Positions 43,857-52,547 of a stretch of 64,000 nt of DNA are shown here, one piece after another. Location of the stretch: positions 496,001 to 560,000 of the forward strand of contig NZ_JADPVI010000001.1 in NCBI RefSeq assembly GCF_015679325.1. Direction: 5' to 3'. Every line of letters begins with the position of its first letter. Within the stretch, counting starts at the first letter, position 1. Both the position numbers and the translations under genes were made by a program. The notes under the pieces were generated by a model that was given only the letters and a program-made list of their open reading frames with translations, did no database searches and had not been told where the DNA came from. Source of the DNA: Kaistella gelatinilytica. GTDB taxonomy: Bacteria > Bacteroidota > Bacteroidia > Flavobacteriales > Weeksellaceae.

Positions 43857-43923
43857 TAACAGGTCGCCTCTACGAGGCTTTCTAAAAAATTATTATCCTA
43901 TTAGCAGGTCGTTCCTACGGAAC
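43857..43923 (+). repeat. Upstream hairpin repeats of the IS200-like element
   Basis: Two units: AGGTC followed by the hairpin GCCTC-TAC-GAGGC (43866-43878), and AGGTC followed by GTTCC-TAC-GGAAC (43911-43923). The stems differ but the TAC loop and GGTC lead are kept, the hallmark of compensated REP hairpins. Confidence 0.85.
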
Positions 43924-43928
43924 TTTTT

Positions 43929-46322
43929 TTAATTTCTTAGTGGTTTCCCTTTAGTTAACATGAACTGAATTCTTTCCAAAGTTTTTCTTTCTCCACATAA
44001 TTGCAAGAATGTTTCTCTTTCCAGATTCAATAAATATTGTTCTGTAACGATTGTTGGTTCAGAAAGATTTCCTCCGACTAAAACGTTTGCTAATTTGTCA
44101 GCAATCAGTTTATCGTGCTCAGAAATATATTTTCCGGTTAACATTTGATCAGTTCCCACTAAGAACATTCCTAAAGCATCGCGACCTAAAACTTTTACTT
44201 TTTGTTCGATTGGTTGCGTGTAGCCGTGTTCCGCTAAACTTAAAGCGAGCATTTTTGCAGTTTTAATCTGACGGTTTTTATTTACCACCACAATGTCTTT
44301 ATGGTTTTCTAAAATTCCCATATCGTACGCTTCGTAAGCAGAAGTTGCTACTTTTCCCATTGCGATATTCATGAACATGTCCCGAAGTCTGTTATTTTTA
44401 ACATCATCAGAATGGAATTCACGGGAAACTCTCAACGCCATTTCTTTCGTTCCACCACCACCAGGAATTACGCCGACACCAGTTTCTACCAATCCGATAT
44501 AGGTTTCTGCTGCAGCAACAACGCGGTCAGCATGCATCGTCATTTCGCAACCACCACCTAAAGTCATTCCGTGTGGAGCAACTACAACAGGAATTGAGGA
44601 ATAACGAACGCGCATCATGGATTTTTGGAAATAAGCAATTGCCATATTTAAATCATCCCAATCCTGATCGATGGCCATCATTAAAATCATGGCTAAATTT
44701 GCTCCAACAGAGAAATTTGCTCCTTGATTCCCGATAACTAATCCATCATATTCTTTTTCGGCTAAATCAATGGCTCTGTTCAAACCATCTAAAACTTCGC
44801 CTCCTAAAGAGTTCATTTTTGAATGGATTTCAAAGTTGATAATTCCATCACCCAAATCCTGAATGGAGGATCCTGAATTACTCCAAAGGGTTTTATTTTT
44901 TCTAATGTTATCAAGAATGATAAAAGATTCCTGACCTGGAATACTGTTGTAGTTTCCAGAAGTTTTATCGAAGTAGATGCTTTGACCTTCGTCATTCACT
45001 TTATAGAAAGTCGCAACGTTTTTCACCCAATCAGAAACTTCATAACCGGCGTCTTTTGCCAGTTCAATTCCTTTTTGAACACCAACTGCATCCCAAATTT
45101 CGAATGGTCCATTTTCCCAACCAAAACCAGCGCGCATCGCATCATCGATTTTATACAGTTCATGAGAGATTTCCGGAACTTTATGAGAAACGTAAGCGAA
45201 TAAAGCGCCTAAAGATTTACGGTATAATTCTCCGGCTTTATCTTTTCCACCGATAAGAACTTTAAAACGGGCGATTGGTTTATCAATCGCTTTGGTTAAA
45301 GCAAGCGTCGGGAATTCTGTTTTTCCCTGCAGCTCATATTCCATAGTATCCAAATTCAACCCATGAATTTCAGATTTACCTTCTGCATTTTTAATTTTTT
45401 TGTAGAAACCTTGCTCAGATTTAGAACCCAACCATTTGTTGTCGACCATTTTCTGCACATAATCCGGCAATTTGAAGACATCGTTGAAATCATTCGCTTC
45501 AGCCTTACTGTCACGAACACCATTAGCAACCATCACCAAAGTATCGAGACCAACAACATCAGCAGTTCTGAAAGTTGCAGATTTTGGACGACCGATAATT
45601 GGACCGGTTAACTTATCAATATCAGAAACATTTAAGCCTAAACCTTTGATCTCGTGAAGCAAATTCATCATGGAGAAAACGCCAATTCTGTTAGCAATAA
45701 AAGCGGGAGTATCTTTGGCTAAAACCGTGGCTTTTCCTAAGAATTTTGCGCCATAATCCATGTAAAATTGAATAACTTCAGGATCAGTTTCCGGCGTAGG
45801 AATAATTTCTAAAAGCGGTAAATATCTTACCGGATTAAAGAAATGTGTTCCTGCAAAATATTTTTTGAAATCGTCGCTTCTACCTTCAATCAAGAAATGA
45901 ATTGGAATTCCGGACGTGTTCGAAGAAACTAAAGTTCCCGGTTTTCTAAACTGTTCTATTTTTTCGTAAACCGATTTTTTAATGTCGAGTCTTTCAACAA
46001 CAACTTCAATAATCCAGTCAGTCTTTTTGATTTTTTCTAAATCATCATCAAAGTTTCCGACCGTAATTCTTTCCGCAAATTTCGGAGAATACAAAAGTGC
46101 CGGACTTGATTTCTGTAATTTTACAAAATTCTCTGCGGCGATTCTGTTTCTAACGATCTTATCTTCTTTTGTAAGACCTTTTTTCTGCTCGGCTTCTGTT
46201 AGTTCGAAAGGAACAATATCCAGCAGAAGTACTTGTACACCAATGTTGGCGAAATGTGCTGCAATACCGGAACCCATAATTCCTGAACCTAAAACCGTAA
46301 CGTGTTTGATTCGTCTGTTCAT
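43929..46322 (-). CDS. fadN: 3-hydroxyacyl-CoA dehydrogenase/enoyl-CoA hydratase, FadN type
   Basis: A 797-residue bifunctional beta-oxidation enzyme. The NAD-binding 3-hydroxyacyl-CoA dehydrogenase comes first (GSGIMGSGIAAHFA at 12-25; HFFNPVRYLPLLEI near 180), and a crotonase-fold hydratase domain lies at about 495-690 (GNQGANFSVGANL, GGGCEMTMHADRV). This order is the reverse of E. coli FadB and matches B. subtilis FadN. With fadA and fadE it reproduces the B. subtilis fadNAE order. It starts 8 bp after the marR-type gene. Confidence 0.92.
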   Translation of the reverse strand: MNRRIKHVTVLGSGIMGSGIAAHFANIGVQVLLLDIVPFELTEAEQKKGLTKEDKIVRNRIAAENFVKLQKSSPALLYSPKFAERITVGNFDDDLEKIKKTDWIIEVVVERLDIKKSVYEKIEQFRKPGTLVSSNTSGIPIHFLIEGRSDDFKKYFAGTHFFNPVRYLPLLEIIPTPETDPEVIQFYMDYGAKFLGKATVLAKDTPAFIANRIGVFSMMNLLHEIKGLGLNVSDIDKLTGPIIGRPKSATFRTADVVGLDTLVMVANGVRDSKAEANDFNDVFKLPDYVQKMVDNKWLGSKSEQGFYKKIKNAEGKSEIHGLNLDTMEYELQGKTEFPTLALTKAIDKPIARFKVLIGGKDKAGELYRKSLGALFAYVSHKVPEISHELYKIDDAMRAGFGWENGPFEIWDAVGVQKGIELAKDAGYEVSDWVKNVATFYKVNDEGQSIYFDKTSGNYNSIPGQESFIILDNIRKNKTLWSNSGSSIQDLGDGIINFEIHSKMNSLGGEVLDGLNRAIDLAEKEYDGLVIGNQGANFSVGANLAMILMMAIDQDWDDLNMAIAYFQKSMMRVRYSSIPVVVAPHGMTLGGGCEMTMHADRVVAAAETYIGLVETGVGVIPGGGGTKEMALRVSREFHSDDVKNNRLRDMFMNIAMGKVATSAYEAYDMGILENHKDIVVVNKNRQIKTAKMLALSLAEHGYTQPIEQKVKVLGRDALGMFLVGTDQMLTGKYISEHDKLIADKLANVLVGGNLSEPTIVTEQYLLNLERETFLQLCGERKTLERIQFMLTKGKPLRN

Positions 46323-46330
46323 ATTCGTTA

Positions 46331-46783
46331 TTATTTTTTATTATTTAATTCGTTGGCAATTTTCAAAATGTCGGTCATTACTTCTTTAAAAATTTCCATT
46401 TTTTCAGCTGGAATATTTTCCATTACTTTCTTATTGAAGTTCACGACCACTTCTTTGGATAAGTTTCTGGAGTTAAGACCTTTATCAGTCAGTTTAATGA
46501 TCACTTCCCGTTTGTCGTTGGTGGTTTTCTCTTTATAGATGTAGCCATTGTCTTCCAGAAGTTTTATTATTCTGGTTAAAGATGTTGGTTCGATGGCCAT
46601 CTTTGGTCCCAGATTCGTACTTCGTGTTCCTTCTTTCGGGTCGATCTTCAAAAGGGTCAGAGCTTGAACAGCTGTTGCATCATGGACTTGTGCTAATTCC
46701 GAATACATTTTCGAAACTGCAAGCCAGGTAGATTTCAAAATGAGATCTACATTTTCAACTTTTTCATGAGGTGATTTATTCAT
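46331..46783 (-). CDS. MarR-family regulator of the fad operon
   Basis: A 150-residue winged-helix regulator with the MarR layout: dimerisation helices at both ends, a recognition region MAIEPTSLTRIIKLLEDNGYI (about 62-82) and a wing with TNDKREVIIKLTDKG (88-102). It is the first gene of the marR-fadN-fadA-fadE operon and very probably binds the palindromes at 46821-46838 and 46903-46924, which overlap its own promoter region. The natural ligand may be an acyl-CoA, by analogy with other fatty-acid regulators; this is inference. The family is well known, this target set is not, as far as I know. Confidence 0.9.
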   Translation of the reverse strand: MNKSPHEKVENVDLILKSTWLAVSKMYSELAQVHDATAVQALTLLKIDPKEGTRSTNLGPKMAIEPTSLTRIIKLLEDNGYIYKEKTTNDKREVIIKLTDKGLNSRNLSKEVVVNFNKKVMENIPAEKMEIFKEVMTDILKIANELNNKK

Positions 46784-46807
46784 ATCAATAGTATAATGTG
46801 GTTATGT

Positions 46808-46815
46808 CAAATATA
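46808..46815 (-). promoter_or_regulatory. -7 box of the marR-fad operon
   Basis: Minus-strand TATATTTG (TAnnTTTG), 24 bp upstream of the ATG and 5 bp downstream of the proximal palindrome. Confidence 0.65.
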
Positions 46816-46820
46816 AATAA

Positions 46821-46838
46821 TATTATGCATGCATAGTA
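46821..46838. promoter_or_regulatory. Operator palindrome, marR-fad promoter-proximal
   Basis: TATTATGCATGCATAGTA, an 18-bp dyad with one mismatch pair, centred on GCATGC. It lies between the -7 box and the expected -33 position, a repressor-type location. Confidence 0.7.
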
Positions 46839-46902
46839 TATTTAATTTGTTAATATTTTGTTAAATACTAGAAATCAACTACTTAAAAGATATGAAAAGC
46901 AT

Positions 46903-46924
46903 AATACTATGCATGCATAGTATT
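46903..46924. promoter_or_regulatory. Operator palindrome, marR-fad distal
   Basis: A perfect 22-bp palindrome with the core ATACTATGCATGCATAGTAT. Its centre is 84 bp from the proximal site, that is eight turns at 10.5 bp per turn, which would put bound dimers on the same face. Confidence 0.7.
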
Positions 46925-46949
46925 TGAAAAAGGCCGGATAAATAAGGAT

Positions 46950-47873
46950 TCAATGAAGGTTTTTGATCAATCTTGAAATATCCGCAAAAGAATCACAATT
47001 TCGCTGAAAATTATGATTAGATATTAACCAAAAAGTACCTTTCCACTCAAATTTGTACTCAGAAAGATTTTTTGAGAAGTTTTTTTGAAGAAAAGAGTAG
47101 AGCATTTCTTTCTCTAAAGAAGGTGCAGAAATGTGTGGCGGAGAAAATTCTTCGTCGATATGAAAAAGCTGTGGATTTAAAAGTTCGTCATGTTTTAATA
47201 AAAGATCTTCCGTAATTCCAGCTTCTAATTTCTCGTTGTAAATAAACCACATTTTGTCCGCAAACTCTTTAGACAAACGCCAGTCGTGAGATGAAAATAG
47301 GATGCACTTATTTTGATTTTTCGCTAGTTTTCTGAGCAACTTTAAGATGATGATCTTATTTTCTTCATCTAAGTGAGTAGTCGGCTCATCTAAAATGATC
47401 ATTGGGGAATTCTGCGCTAAAGCTCTTCCAATAAAGGCTTTCTGAAGATTACCATCTGATAACTGGTTTAAAGAAAAATTTCGGTATTGCGTTAAATTTA
47501 AATTTTCGATAATTTCATCAACTTCTTTTTTATCTGCAGAATTCAATTCAAAATAATACGGATAATGAATATATTTTCCGAGTGAAATTAAATCAATCAG
47601 CGTAAAGTTGGCAGGAATCGGTGCTTTCGAAAATACAACCGCGATCTGCTCTGCAATTTGTTTATTTGAAAGATTTTTTATGTTTTTGTCGCCAAGAGTT
47701 ATCTGGCCTTTTAAAGTTGAAATTTGATGGAGAATGCTTTTAATCAAAGTCGTTTTACCAACACCATTATTTCCGATCAACAGACAAATATCACCTAGAT
47801 CCAAAGAAGTTTCAACACCTTTGATCAAAGGGGTTTTATAACCGATCGCTGTATTTTTTAATTCTAAAAACAT
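46950..47873 (-). CDS. ABC transporter ATP-binding protein (FecE/siderophore type)
   Basis: A 307-residue ATPase. Walker A is GNNGVGKTT (34-42), the ABC signature reads LSDGNLQKAFIGRAL instead of LSGGQ, and Walker B is MIILDEPTTHLD with the following SSHDW switch. The C-terminal 90 residues form an extra region of unknown role. It follows the FecCD permease by 40 bp and forms an importer for ferric siderophores, haem or cobalamin. No periplasmic binding protein is in the window. Confidence 0.88.
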   Translation of the reverse strand: MFLELKNTAIGYKTPLIKGVETSLDLGDICLLIGNNGVGKTTLIKSILHQISTLKGQITLGDKNIKNLSNKQIAEQIAVVFSKAPIPANFTLIDLISLGKYIHYPYYFELNSADKKEVDEIIENLNLTQYRNFSLNQLSDGNLQKAFIGRALAQNSPMIILDEPTTHLDEENKIIILKLLRKLAKNQNKCILFSSHDWRLSKEFADKMWFIYNEKLEAGITEDLLLKHDELLNPQLFHIDEEFSPPHISAPSLEKEMLYSFLQKNFSKNLSEYKFEWKGTFWLISNHNFQRNCDSFADISRLIKNLH

Positions 47874-47913
47874 TAAAGTTAAATGGATATTATTTTCACT
47901 TAGACTTATTACT

Positions 47914-48894
47914 TTATACCTGGCTCTTTCTACTATTCAGCATCATCATCAATATCACCGGAATTCCAAACAGAGAAGTGATCACATTTAAAGGAAACTG
48001 CGACATTTCAGAAACAATAGAAAAGATTTCCATAATTAAAATTCCTAAGATCATATTCAAGATCCACTGTTGCCAAAGCTTTGCAGGATTAAAAAGCATT
48101 CTGCAGAAATGTGGAACAACAATTCCTATAAATAAAATGGGTCCAAGAAACGCTGTGACAGAAGCCGCCAGAAGAGAGGAGGCAATGATTACAAAAAACT
48201 TCAGTTGAGTCAGATTCACTCCCAAACTTTGGGCATATGCCGTTCCCAAAGAATTCCCGATCAAAGGTTTTATGGTTTTAAAAGTGAGCAAGAGTCCAAT
48301 GATGACGATGATAGAAAGCACCCAAATTTGATTGGTAGAAACCTGATTGTTTGCACCGAAACTCCACAAAATATAATTTTTTAAACTTTGATTTTCCGCG
48401 TAGAACTGTAGAATTGAAACTACGGCTCCAGCCAAGGCTGAAACTAAAAATCCAAAAATGATCAGAAATGATTTATCCTGAAATCTGCCGGAAAATAGAA
48501 GTAGAATCGCCATTAAAATTAAACTTCCACCGATTGCCGTAATGCTTAAAAAACTGTTTTGCAAAAATTCAGGAAGAAGAAGGTTCTGGGAAAAAAAAAT
48601 ATAAAAAGCGACACTCAGACTGGCGACAGAAGTAATTCCCAAAACGGATGGTCCAGCCAAAGGATTTTGAAAATATTCCTGCAAAAGAAATCCGGATGTT
48701 GGGATCGAGATTCCCGCTAAAAGCATTACCAATATTCGATTAACGCGAAGTTGAGCGATCTGAGAGTTTTCAGAAGTGGAGGAAAAAAAGTCTGAAAAAT
48801 GAAGTTCCAAAAAACCAATGTTCAAATTTACGACAATCGAAATTACGATTGCAACGAGGATTAGAATGGTGGTGATCTTGAAATTTTTAGTCAT
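47914..48894 (-). CDS. FecCD-type iron/cobalamin ABC transporter permease
   Basis: A 326-residue permease of the FecCD/BtuC family with about nine hydrophobic helices. Landmarks are RVNRILVMLLAGISIPTSGFLLQEYFQNPLAGPSVLG near the start (split around residues 50-86) and the EAA-like GPILFIGIVVPHFCRML. It is translated just ahead of its ATPase. Cobalamin is one possible cargo, since methylmalonyl-CoA mutase is B12-dependent, but no B12 riboswitch was seen upstream. Confidence 0.88.
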   Translation of the reverse strand: MTKNFKITTILILVAIVISIVVNLNIGFLELHFSDFFSSTSENSQIAQLRVNRILVMLLAGISIPTSGFLLQEYFQNPLAGPSVLGITSVASLSVAFYIFFSQNLLLPEFLQNSFLSITAIGGSLILMAILLLFSGRFQDKSFLIIFGFLVSALAGAVVSILQFYAENQSLKNYILWSFGANNQVSTNQIWVLSIIVIIGLLLTFKTIKPLIGNSLGTAYAQSLGVNLTQLKFFVIIASSLLAASVTAFLGPILFIGIVVPHFCRMLFNPAKLWQQWILNMILGILIMEIFSIVSEMSQFPLNVITSLFGIPVILMMMLNSRKSQV

Positions 48895-48916
48895 AATAAG
48901 AACTTGCGGTAAATTT

Positions 48917-48951
48917 AAAAAAAAGAAAACACCTTGTGAAAAGATGTTTTC
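48917..48951 (-). terminator. Terminator of the TlpA-like gene
   Basis: On the minus strand: an 11-bp stem GAAAACATCTT/AAGGTGTTTTC (one G-U) with a 5-nt loop, then eight T. Confidence 0.85.
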
Positions 48952-48971
48952 TATAAATTAAAATATTTTGG

Positions 48972-49544
48972 TTATTTGAAAGAGTTTAGCTTTTCTGTCA
49001 ACATTTCCTCACTCATTGATCCTAAAGTTTCGTCGGTTTTATCGCCTTTTCTTATAAATGTAAAGGGAATTGCACCGCCGTCCCATTTTTTGAAATTTGC
49101 TTTAAAAAATTCTGGAGTCAGTTTTGAACCATCAATTAAAACCATATGATTTGAAAGACCCTCTTTCTCCGCGAAATTTTTCACCTTCGTATCCCAATCT
49201 TCTTTCTGGTCCAGATCAACAAACGTAAATTTCACCGGTTGCCCTTTCATTTCCTCCATTTTCTTTTTGAAATGTGGAATTTCCTGCATACATGGACCAC
49301 ACCAGGTTGCGAAAAAATTGTTGACATATAAGGTATCGTTGTTTTGTTTCCCTAAAAATTTTGCAGTTTGTTCAGGATTCAACTCGATTTTTTTAAAAGG
49401 TGTTGCCGCTTCAGTAGTTTCATTAGATTCCGGAACAGTGACAGAATCCGTCTTCATATTTTCAGAACTTTCAACGGTTTTATTTTCTTTTTTACACGCT
49501 GTAAAAGTCGCAGCCATCATAATTCCTAAAATTACTTTTTTCAT
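48972..49544 (-). CDS. TlpA-like thioredoxin-fold lipoprotein
   Basis: A 190-residue periplasmic lipoprotein. The lipobox is TFTAC (Cys17) and the thioredoxin motif is FFATWCGPCMQEI (about 76-88) with the W-C-G-P-C active site. A charged, Ser/Thr-rich linker separates them. TlpA/ResA-type proteins reduce periplasmic disulfides, for example in cytochrome c assembly. ATG 49544 was chosen because the longer frame would destroy the lipoprotein signal. Its first 25 bp of leader and signal are shared with the lipoprotein gene at 55341. Confidence 0.88.
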   Translation of the reverse strand: MKKVILGIMMAATFTACKKENKTVESSENMKTDSVTVPESNETTEAATPFKKIELNPEQTAKFLGKQNNDTLYVNNFFATWCGPCMQEIPHFKKKMEEMKGQPVKFTFVDLDQKEDWDTKVKNFAEKEGLSNHMVLIDGSKLTPEFFKANFKKWDGGAIPFTFIRKGDKTDETLGSMSEEMLTEKLNSFK

Positions 49545-49638
49545 ATGTAGATATTTATTTTTGTAAGCTGATATGCAATCGCCAATCATTATTAGTATTG
49601 GTATTTTCCCAAGTAGGGCGATTTCATATTATTTTTAT

Positions 49639-49646
49639 TATTTTTG
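49639..49646 (+). promoter_or_regulatory. -7 box of the PaaE-like gene
   Basis: TATTTTTG fits TAnnTTTG. It covers the in-frame TTG at 49644 and so favours ATG 49659. Confidence 0.6.
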
Positions 49647-49658
49647 AATTCTTATACT

Positions 49659-50786
49659 ATGGAAAATCTTTTACTCAAAACAAGACCAATCGAATTTCAC
49701 TGGCTAAAATTAGCGAAAAAGCAAAGACTGACCAAAAGTATCTTCGCGCTTGAATTTGAAATTCCTCATTCTTTGAAACCAAATTTCACCTTTGAAGCCG
49801 GACAATATGTTACTTTAAAATATCTTTCGAAGGGAGCAGTTATCCAAAATGATTATTCGATGACTTCTGCACCTTTTGAAGGTAAAATTTCTTTAGGTAT
49901 TAAAATTAATTACGATAAAAGTTCTTCTGAAGATTTATTTGACAATTTAGAAGTTGGCGATTCCCTTGAAGTTTCGGAACCGAGAGGACGTTTCACGATA
50001 GTTTCAAAACCACATGAATTCCGCACCATTATTGGTTTTGCGGGTGGAATTGGTATTACGCCTTTGATTAGTCACTTCAAAAATATTCTTAACAACGAAC
50101 CACGAACGCGACTTTTTCTCTTTTACGGCAATAAAAATACGCAGGATATTCCTTTCAAAAATGAACTGGAGGAACTGCAGAAAAAACATGCAGATCGGTT
50201 ACAAATTCAATACTTTTATTCTCAGGAAAAAGTAGGAAACGGATTATTTGAAGGTCGATTAAATGAAAAAAAAGTTGCTTTGATTATCAATCAATTTTTG
50301 AATTTAGATGATACTGATGAAGAAAGCACAATTTGGGATGCGGTAGATGAAGTTTTAATTTGTGGGAAAGGCGAGATGATCAAATCGATCGCAAATGCAT
50401 GTTATCATCACGGGATTCCAAAAAAGAATATTCATTTTGAATTATTTGAGGAGTTTAATGAAGATATTTATCCGATTGAAAAAGAATTTCCTTTGATAGA
50501 AAATATCGAAGTCGTTTTGAAACTTTTTAATCATCAATATACTGCAACTTTAAAAAACAATAAGGTCAAACTTTTGCAGCAGCTTTTAATTGAGGGATTT
50601 CCAGTTCCGTATTCCTGTAAATCCGGGATCTGTGGGAGTTGCGAATGTATTTTGGAAGAAGGAGAAGTGGAGCTTTTGGAGAATGAATATTTAACGGAAA
50701 CGGAAGAAAAATCGGGGAAAATTTTAGCGTGTATGTCGGTTGTTTTAAGTAAAAATATTAAAGTTAACTTTGATTTAAACTTTTAA
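49659..50786 (+). CDS. PaaE-like ferredoxin/flavin oxidoreductase
   Basis: A 375-residue protein with an N-terminal FAD/NAD(P)-binding reductase of the ferredoxin reductase fold (about 10-250; FEAGQYVTLKY, GGIGITPLISHF, LICGKGEMIK) and a C-terminal plant-type 2Fe-2S ferredoxin domain with C-x4-C-x2-C (CKSGICGSC, about 328-336) and a later Cys. In phenylacetate degradation PaaE donates electrons to the PaaABCD oxygenase, but none of those genes is here, so its partner is unknown. It overlaps no gene; the next starts one base after its stop. Confidence 0.9.
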   Translation: MENLLLKTRPIEFHWLKLAKKQRLTKSIFALEFEIPHSLKPNFTFEAGQYVTLKYLSKGAVIQNDYSMTSAPFEGKISLGIKINYDKSSSEDLFDNLEVGDSLEVSEPRGRFTIVSKPHEFRTIIGFAGGIGITPLISHFKNILNNEPRTRLFLFYGNKNTQDIPFKNELEELQKKHADRLQIQYFYSQEKVGNGLFEGRLNEKKVALIINQFLNLDDTDEESTIWDAVDEVLICGKGEMIKSIANACYHHGIPKKNIHFELFEEFNEDIYPIEKEFPLIENIEVVLKLFNHQYTATLKNNKVKLLQQLLIEGFPVPYSCKSGICGSCECILEEGEVELLENEYLTETEEKSGKILACMSVVLSKNIKVNFDLNF

Positions 50787-50787
50787 T

Positions 50788-51408
50788 TTGAAAAAGATTT
50801 TAGATGTATTGAAATCGTTTTTCACTTTGGTGGAAATTGGGATCTTGCTGATGATTTTAGCAAACATATGGGTATTTGCCGTCACCAATGGGAAAACTTT
50901 TACTAAGATTTCAAAGATTCCGCCAAGAGAAACTGCCTTGGTTTTAGGAACTTCACCTAAGATGAAATCAGGAATTTCAAATCCGTATTTTACTTCCAGG
51001 ATGGATGCAACGGCGCTACTATATCACCATGGAAAGATCAAAAAAATCATCGTGAGCGGAGAAAAAAGCCAGGGCTACGACGAACCTTCTGCCATGAAAG
51101 ATTATCTGGTTTATCAGGAAGGAGTCCCTGAAAATATAATTACCGAAGATCCAAAAGGTTTTAAAACGCAAACCAGCATCAATAACTGCAAAAATATTTA
51201 TCATCAGAACGATGTGATCATCGTTTCGCAGGGTTTTCATAATCTGCGGGCTTTATTCTATGCGAGAAATAATGATATGAATGCTTTGGGTTTTGATGCG
51301 CAGGACGTTTTGAGCAATCAAAGTTTTTACAGAAATCAATCCAGGGAATTTTTGGCGAGAGTTTCTGCAGTCCTCTTTTATATTTTAGACATTGAGAAAA
51401 AAGGGTGA
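50788..51408 (+). CDS. SanA/YdcF-like DUF218 membrane protein
   Basis: A 206-residue protein with one N-terminal transmembrane helix (about 12-32) and an extracytoplasmic DUF218 domain with TALVLGTSPKMKSG, KKIIVSGEKSQ and DVIIVSQGFHNLRALFYA. SanA-type proteins affect envelope permeability in E. coli; mechanism unknown. The start is a TTG at 50788, one base after the preceding stop, which gives a typical short basic N-terminus and implies coupling to the PaaE-like gene. Confidence 0.85.
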   Translation: MKKILDVLKSFFTLVEIGILLMILANIWVFAVTNGKTFTKISKIPPRETALVLGTSPKMKSGISNPYFTSRMDATALLYHHGKIKKIIVSGEKSQGYDEPSAMKDYLVYQEGVPENIITEDPKGFKTQTSINNCKNIYHQNDVIIVSQGFHNLRALFYARNNDMNALGFDAQDVLSNQSFYRNQSREFLARVSAVLFYILDIEKKG

Positions 51409-51467
51409 TTTTGTAGGATTTTGGTGAAATTCTTGACCTTAATTTTCAGAAAATTCGTACAAAAAGC

Positions 51468-51475
51468 TATATTTG
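51468..51475 (+). promoter_or_regulatory. -7 box of udk
   Basis: TATATTTG fits TAnnTTTG, 15 bp before ATG 51491. The in-frame TTG at 51473 lies within it and is rejected as a start. Confidence 0.6.
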
Positions 51476-51490
51476 TACAAACAAAATAAT

Positions 51491-52108
51491 ATGCTCGTTA
51501 TCGGAATTGCAGGTGGAACCGGCTCAGGAAAAACCACTGTGGTGAATAAAATTCTTCAGCAACTCAATGTTGAAGGAGTAAACGTACTTTCTCAGGATAA
51601 TTATTATCATGATAATCAGCATCTTACCCTTTCAGAAAGAGAAGTCTTAAATTATGACCATCCCAAATCTATTGATTTTGATCTGTTGATCAAACATGTG
51701 AAAGCACTAAAAAATGGGGAACCAATTGAACAGCCGATTTATTCGTTTGTCACACATTCCAGATCTGGGGATTTCGTTTCTATTGAACCGAAAAGCGTAT
51801 TGATCGTGGAAGGAATTTTGGTTTTGACCAATTCTGAATTATTGAAAGAATATGATCTAAAAGTCTTTGTTCATGCAGATTCTGATGAAAGATTAATTCG
51901 TAGAATTCGTCGTGATACACAGGAAAGAGGCCGCGATCTGCAGGAAGTTCTGCACCGTTACCAAACTACTTTGAAACCGATGCATCAGGAATTTATAGAA
52001 CCTTCGAAAAATGAAGCGGATCTGATTGTTCCCAACATGAAGCAGAATACGGTTGCAATTGATTTTCTTTCGACGGTGATCAATAATACTTTGAAAAAAA
52101 CGCATTAA
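51491..52108 (+). CDS. udk: Uridine kinase
   Basis: A 205-residue nucleoside kinase that phosphorylates uridine and cytidine with ATP or GTP in pyrimidine salvage. The P loop is GGTGSGKTT (8-16), and the substrate region DNYYHDN is near 38-44; RRIRRDTQERGR forms the lid. ATG 51491 is chosen because the frame's upstream TTG sits in the promoter box. divIC follows. Confidence 0.95.
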   Translation: MLVIGIAGGTGSGKTTVVNKILQQLNVEGVNVLSQDNYYHDNQHLTLSEREVLNYDHPKSIDFDLLIKHVKALKNGEPIEQPIYSFVTHSRSGDFVSIEPKSVLIVEGILVLTNSELLKEYDLKVFVHADSDERLIRRIRRDTQERGRDLQEVLHRYQTTLKPMHQEFIEPSKNEADLIVPNMKQNTVAIDFLSTVINNTLKKTH

Positions 52109-52156
52109 ATTTGAAATGAAAATTTCAATAATAATTTTTGAAATAATCCTATTCCA

Positions 52157-52507
52157 ATGAAAGAATTAATTAAAGAGATCACGCCAAAATCACCAGTTGT
52201 GAAATTTCTTCAAAAATATATTTTGACGAAATATTTTATTACTGTTTTTCTCTTTTTAATATGGATGGTTTTCTTTGATAATACTTCTTTTCTCGTTGTT
52301 AATGAGCTTAATGGTGAGATCAACCGGTATGAAAAACAACTCGTTTATTATAAGGAAGAGTATCAAAAAAATGATGATTTCTTTAAAAAATTAATGAATA
52401 ATAAATCCGAGAAAGAAAAATTTGCCCGGGAAAATTATTTTATGAAAAAGCCAAATGAAGAAATCTTTATTTTGGTTGTTGATTCTTCGAAAGTGAAAAA
52501 GAATTAG
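52157..52507 (+). CDS. Septum formation initiator protein (DivIC/FtsB family)
   Basis: A 116-residue bitopic protein: a short cytoplasmic tail, a transmembrane helix (about 27-42) and a periplasmic coiled coil (about 50-75; NELNGEINRYEKQLVYYKEEY) ending in the FARENYFMKKPNEE segment typical of the family. It bridges FtsL and FtsQ in the divisome. Position between udk and the methylmalonyl-CoA mutase gene is a common flavobacterial arrangement. Confidence 0.9.
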   Translation: MKELIKEITPKSPVVKFLQKYILTKYFITVFLFLIWMVFFDNTSFLVVNELNGEINRYEKQLVYYKEEYQKNDDFFKKLMNNKSEKEKFARENYFMKKPNEEIFILVVDSSKVKKN

Positions 52508-52547
52508 ACTAAAGTTGATATAAATTATTCCATTATTTCTAAAATTC

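Noticed and set aside
43389-43923. IS605-type element with TnpB and omegaRNA
   Set aside because: Only the Y1 transposase is present; there is no tnpB frame or guide-RNA-like end.
48895-48971. Cobalamin or iron riboswitch upstream of the FecCD permease
   Set aside because: Only 77 bp separate the genes and they contain the terminator of the neighbouring gene; no riboswitch core was seen.
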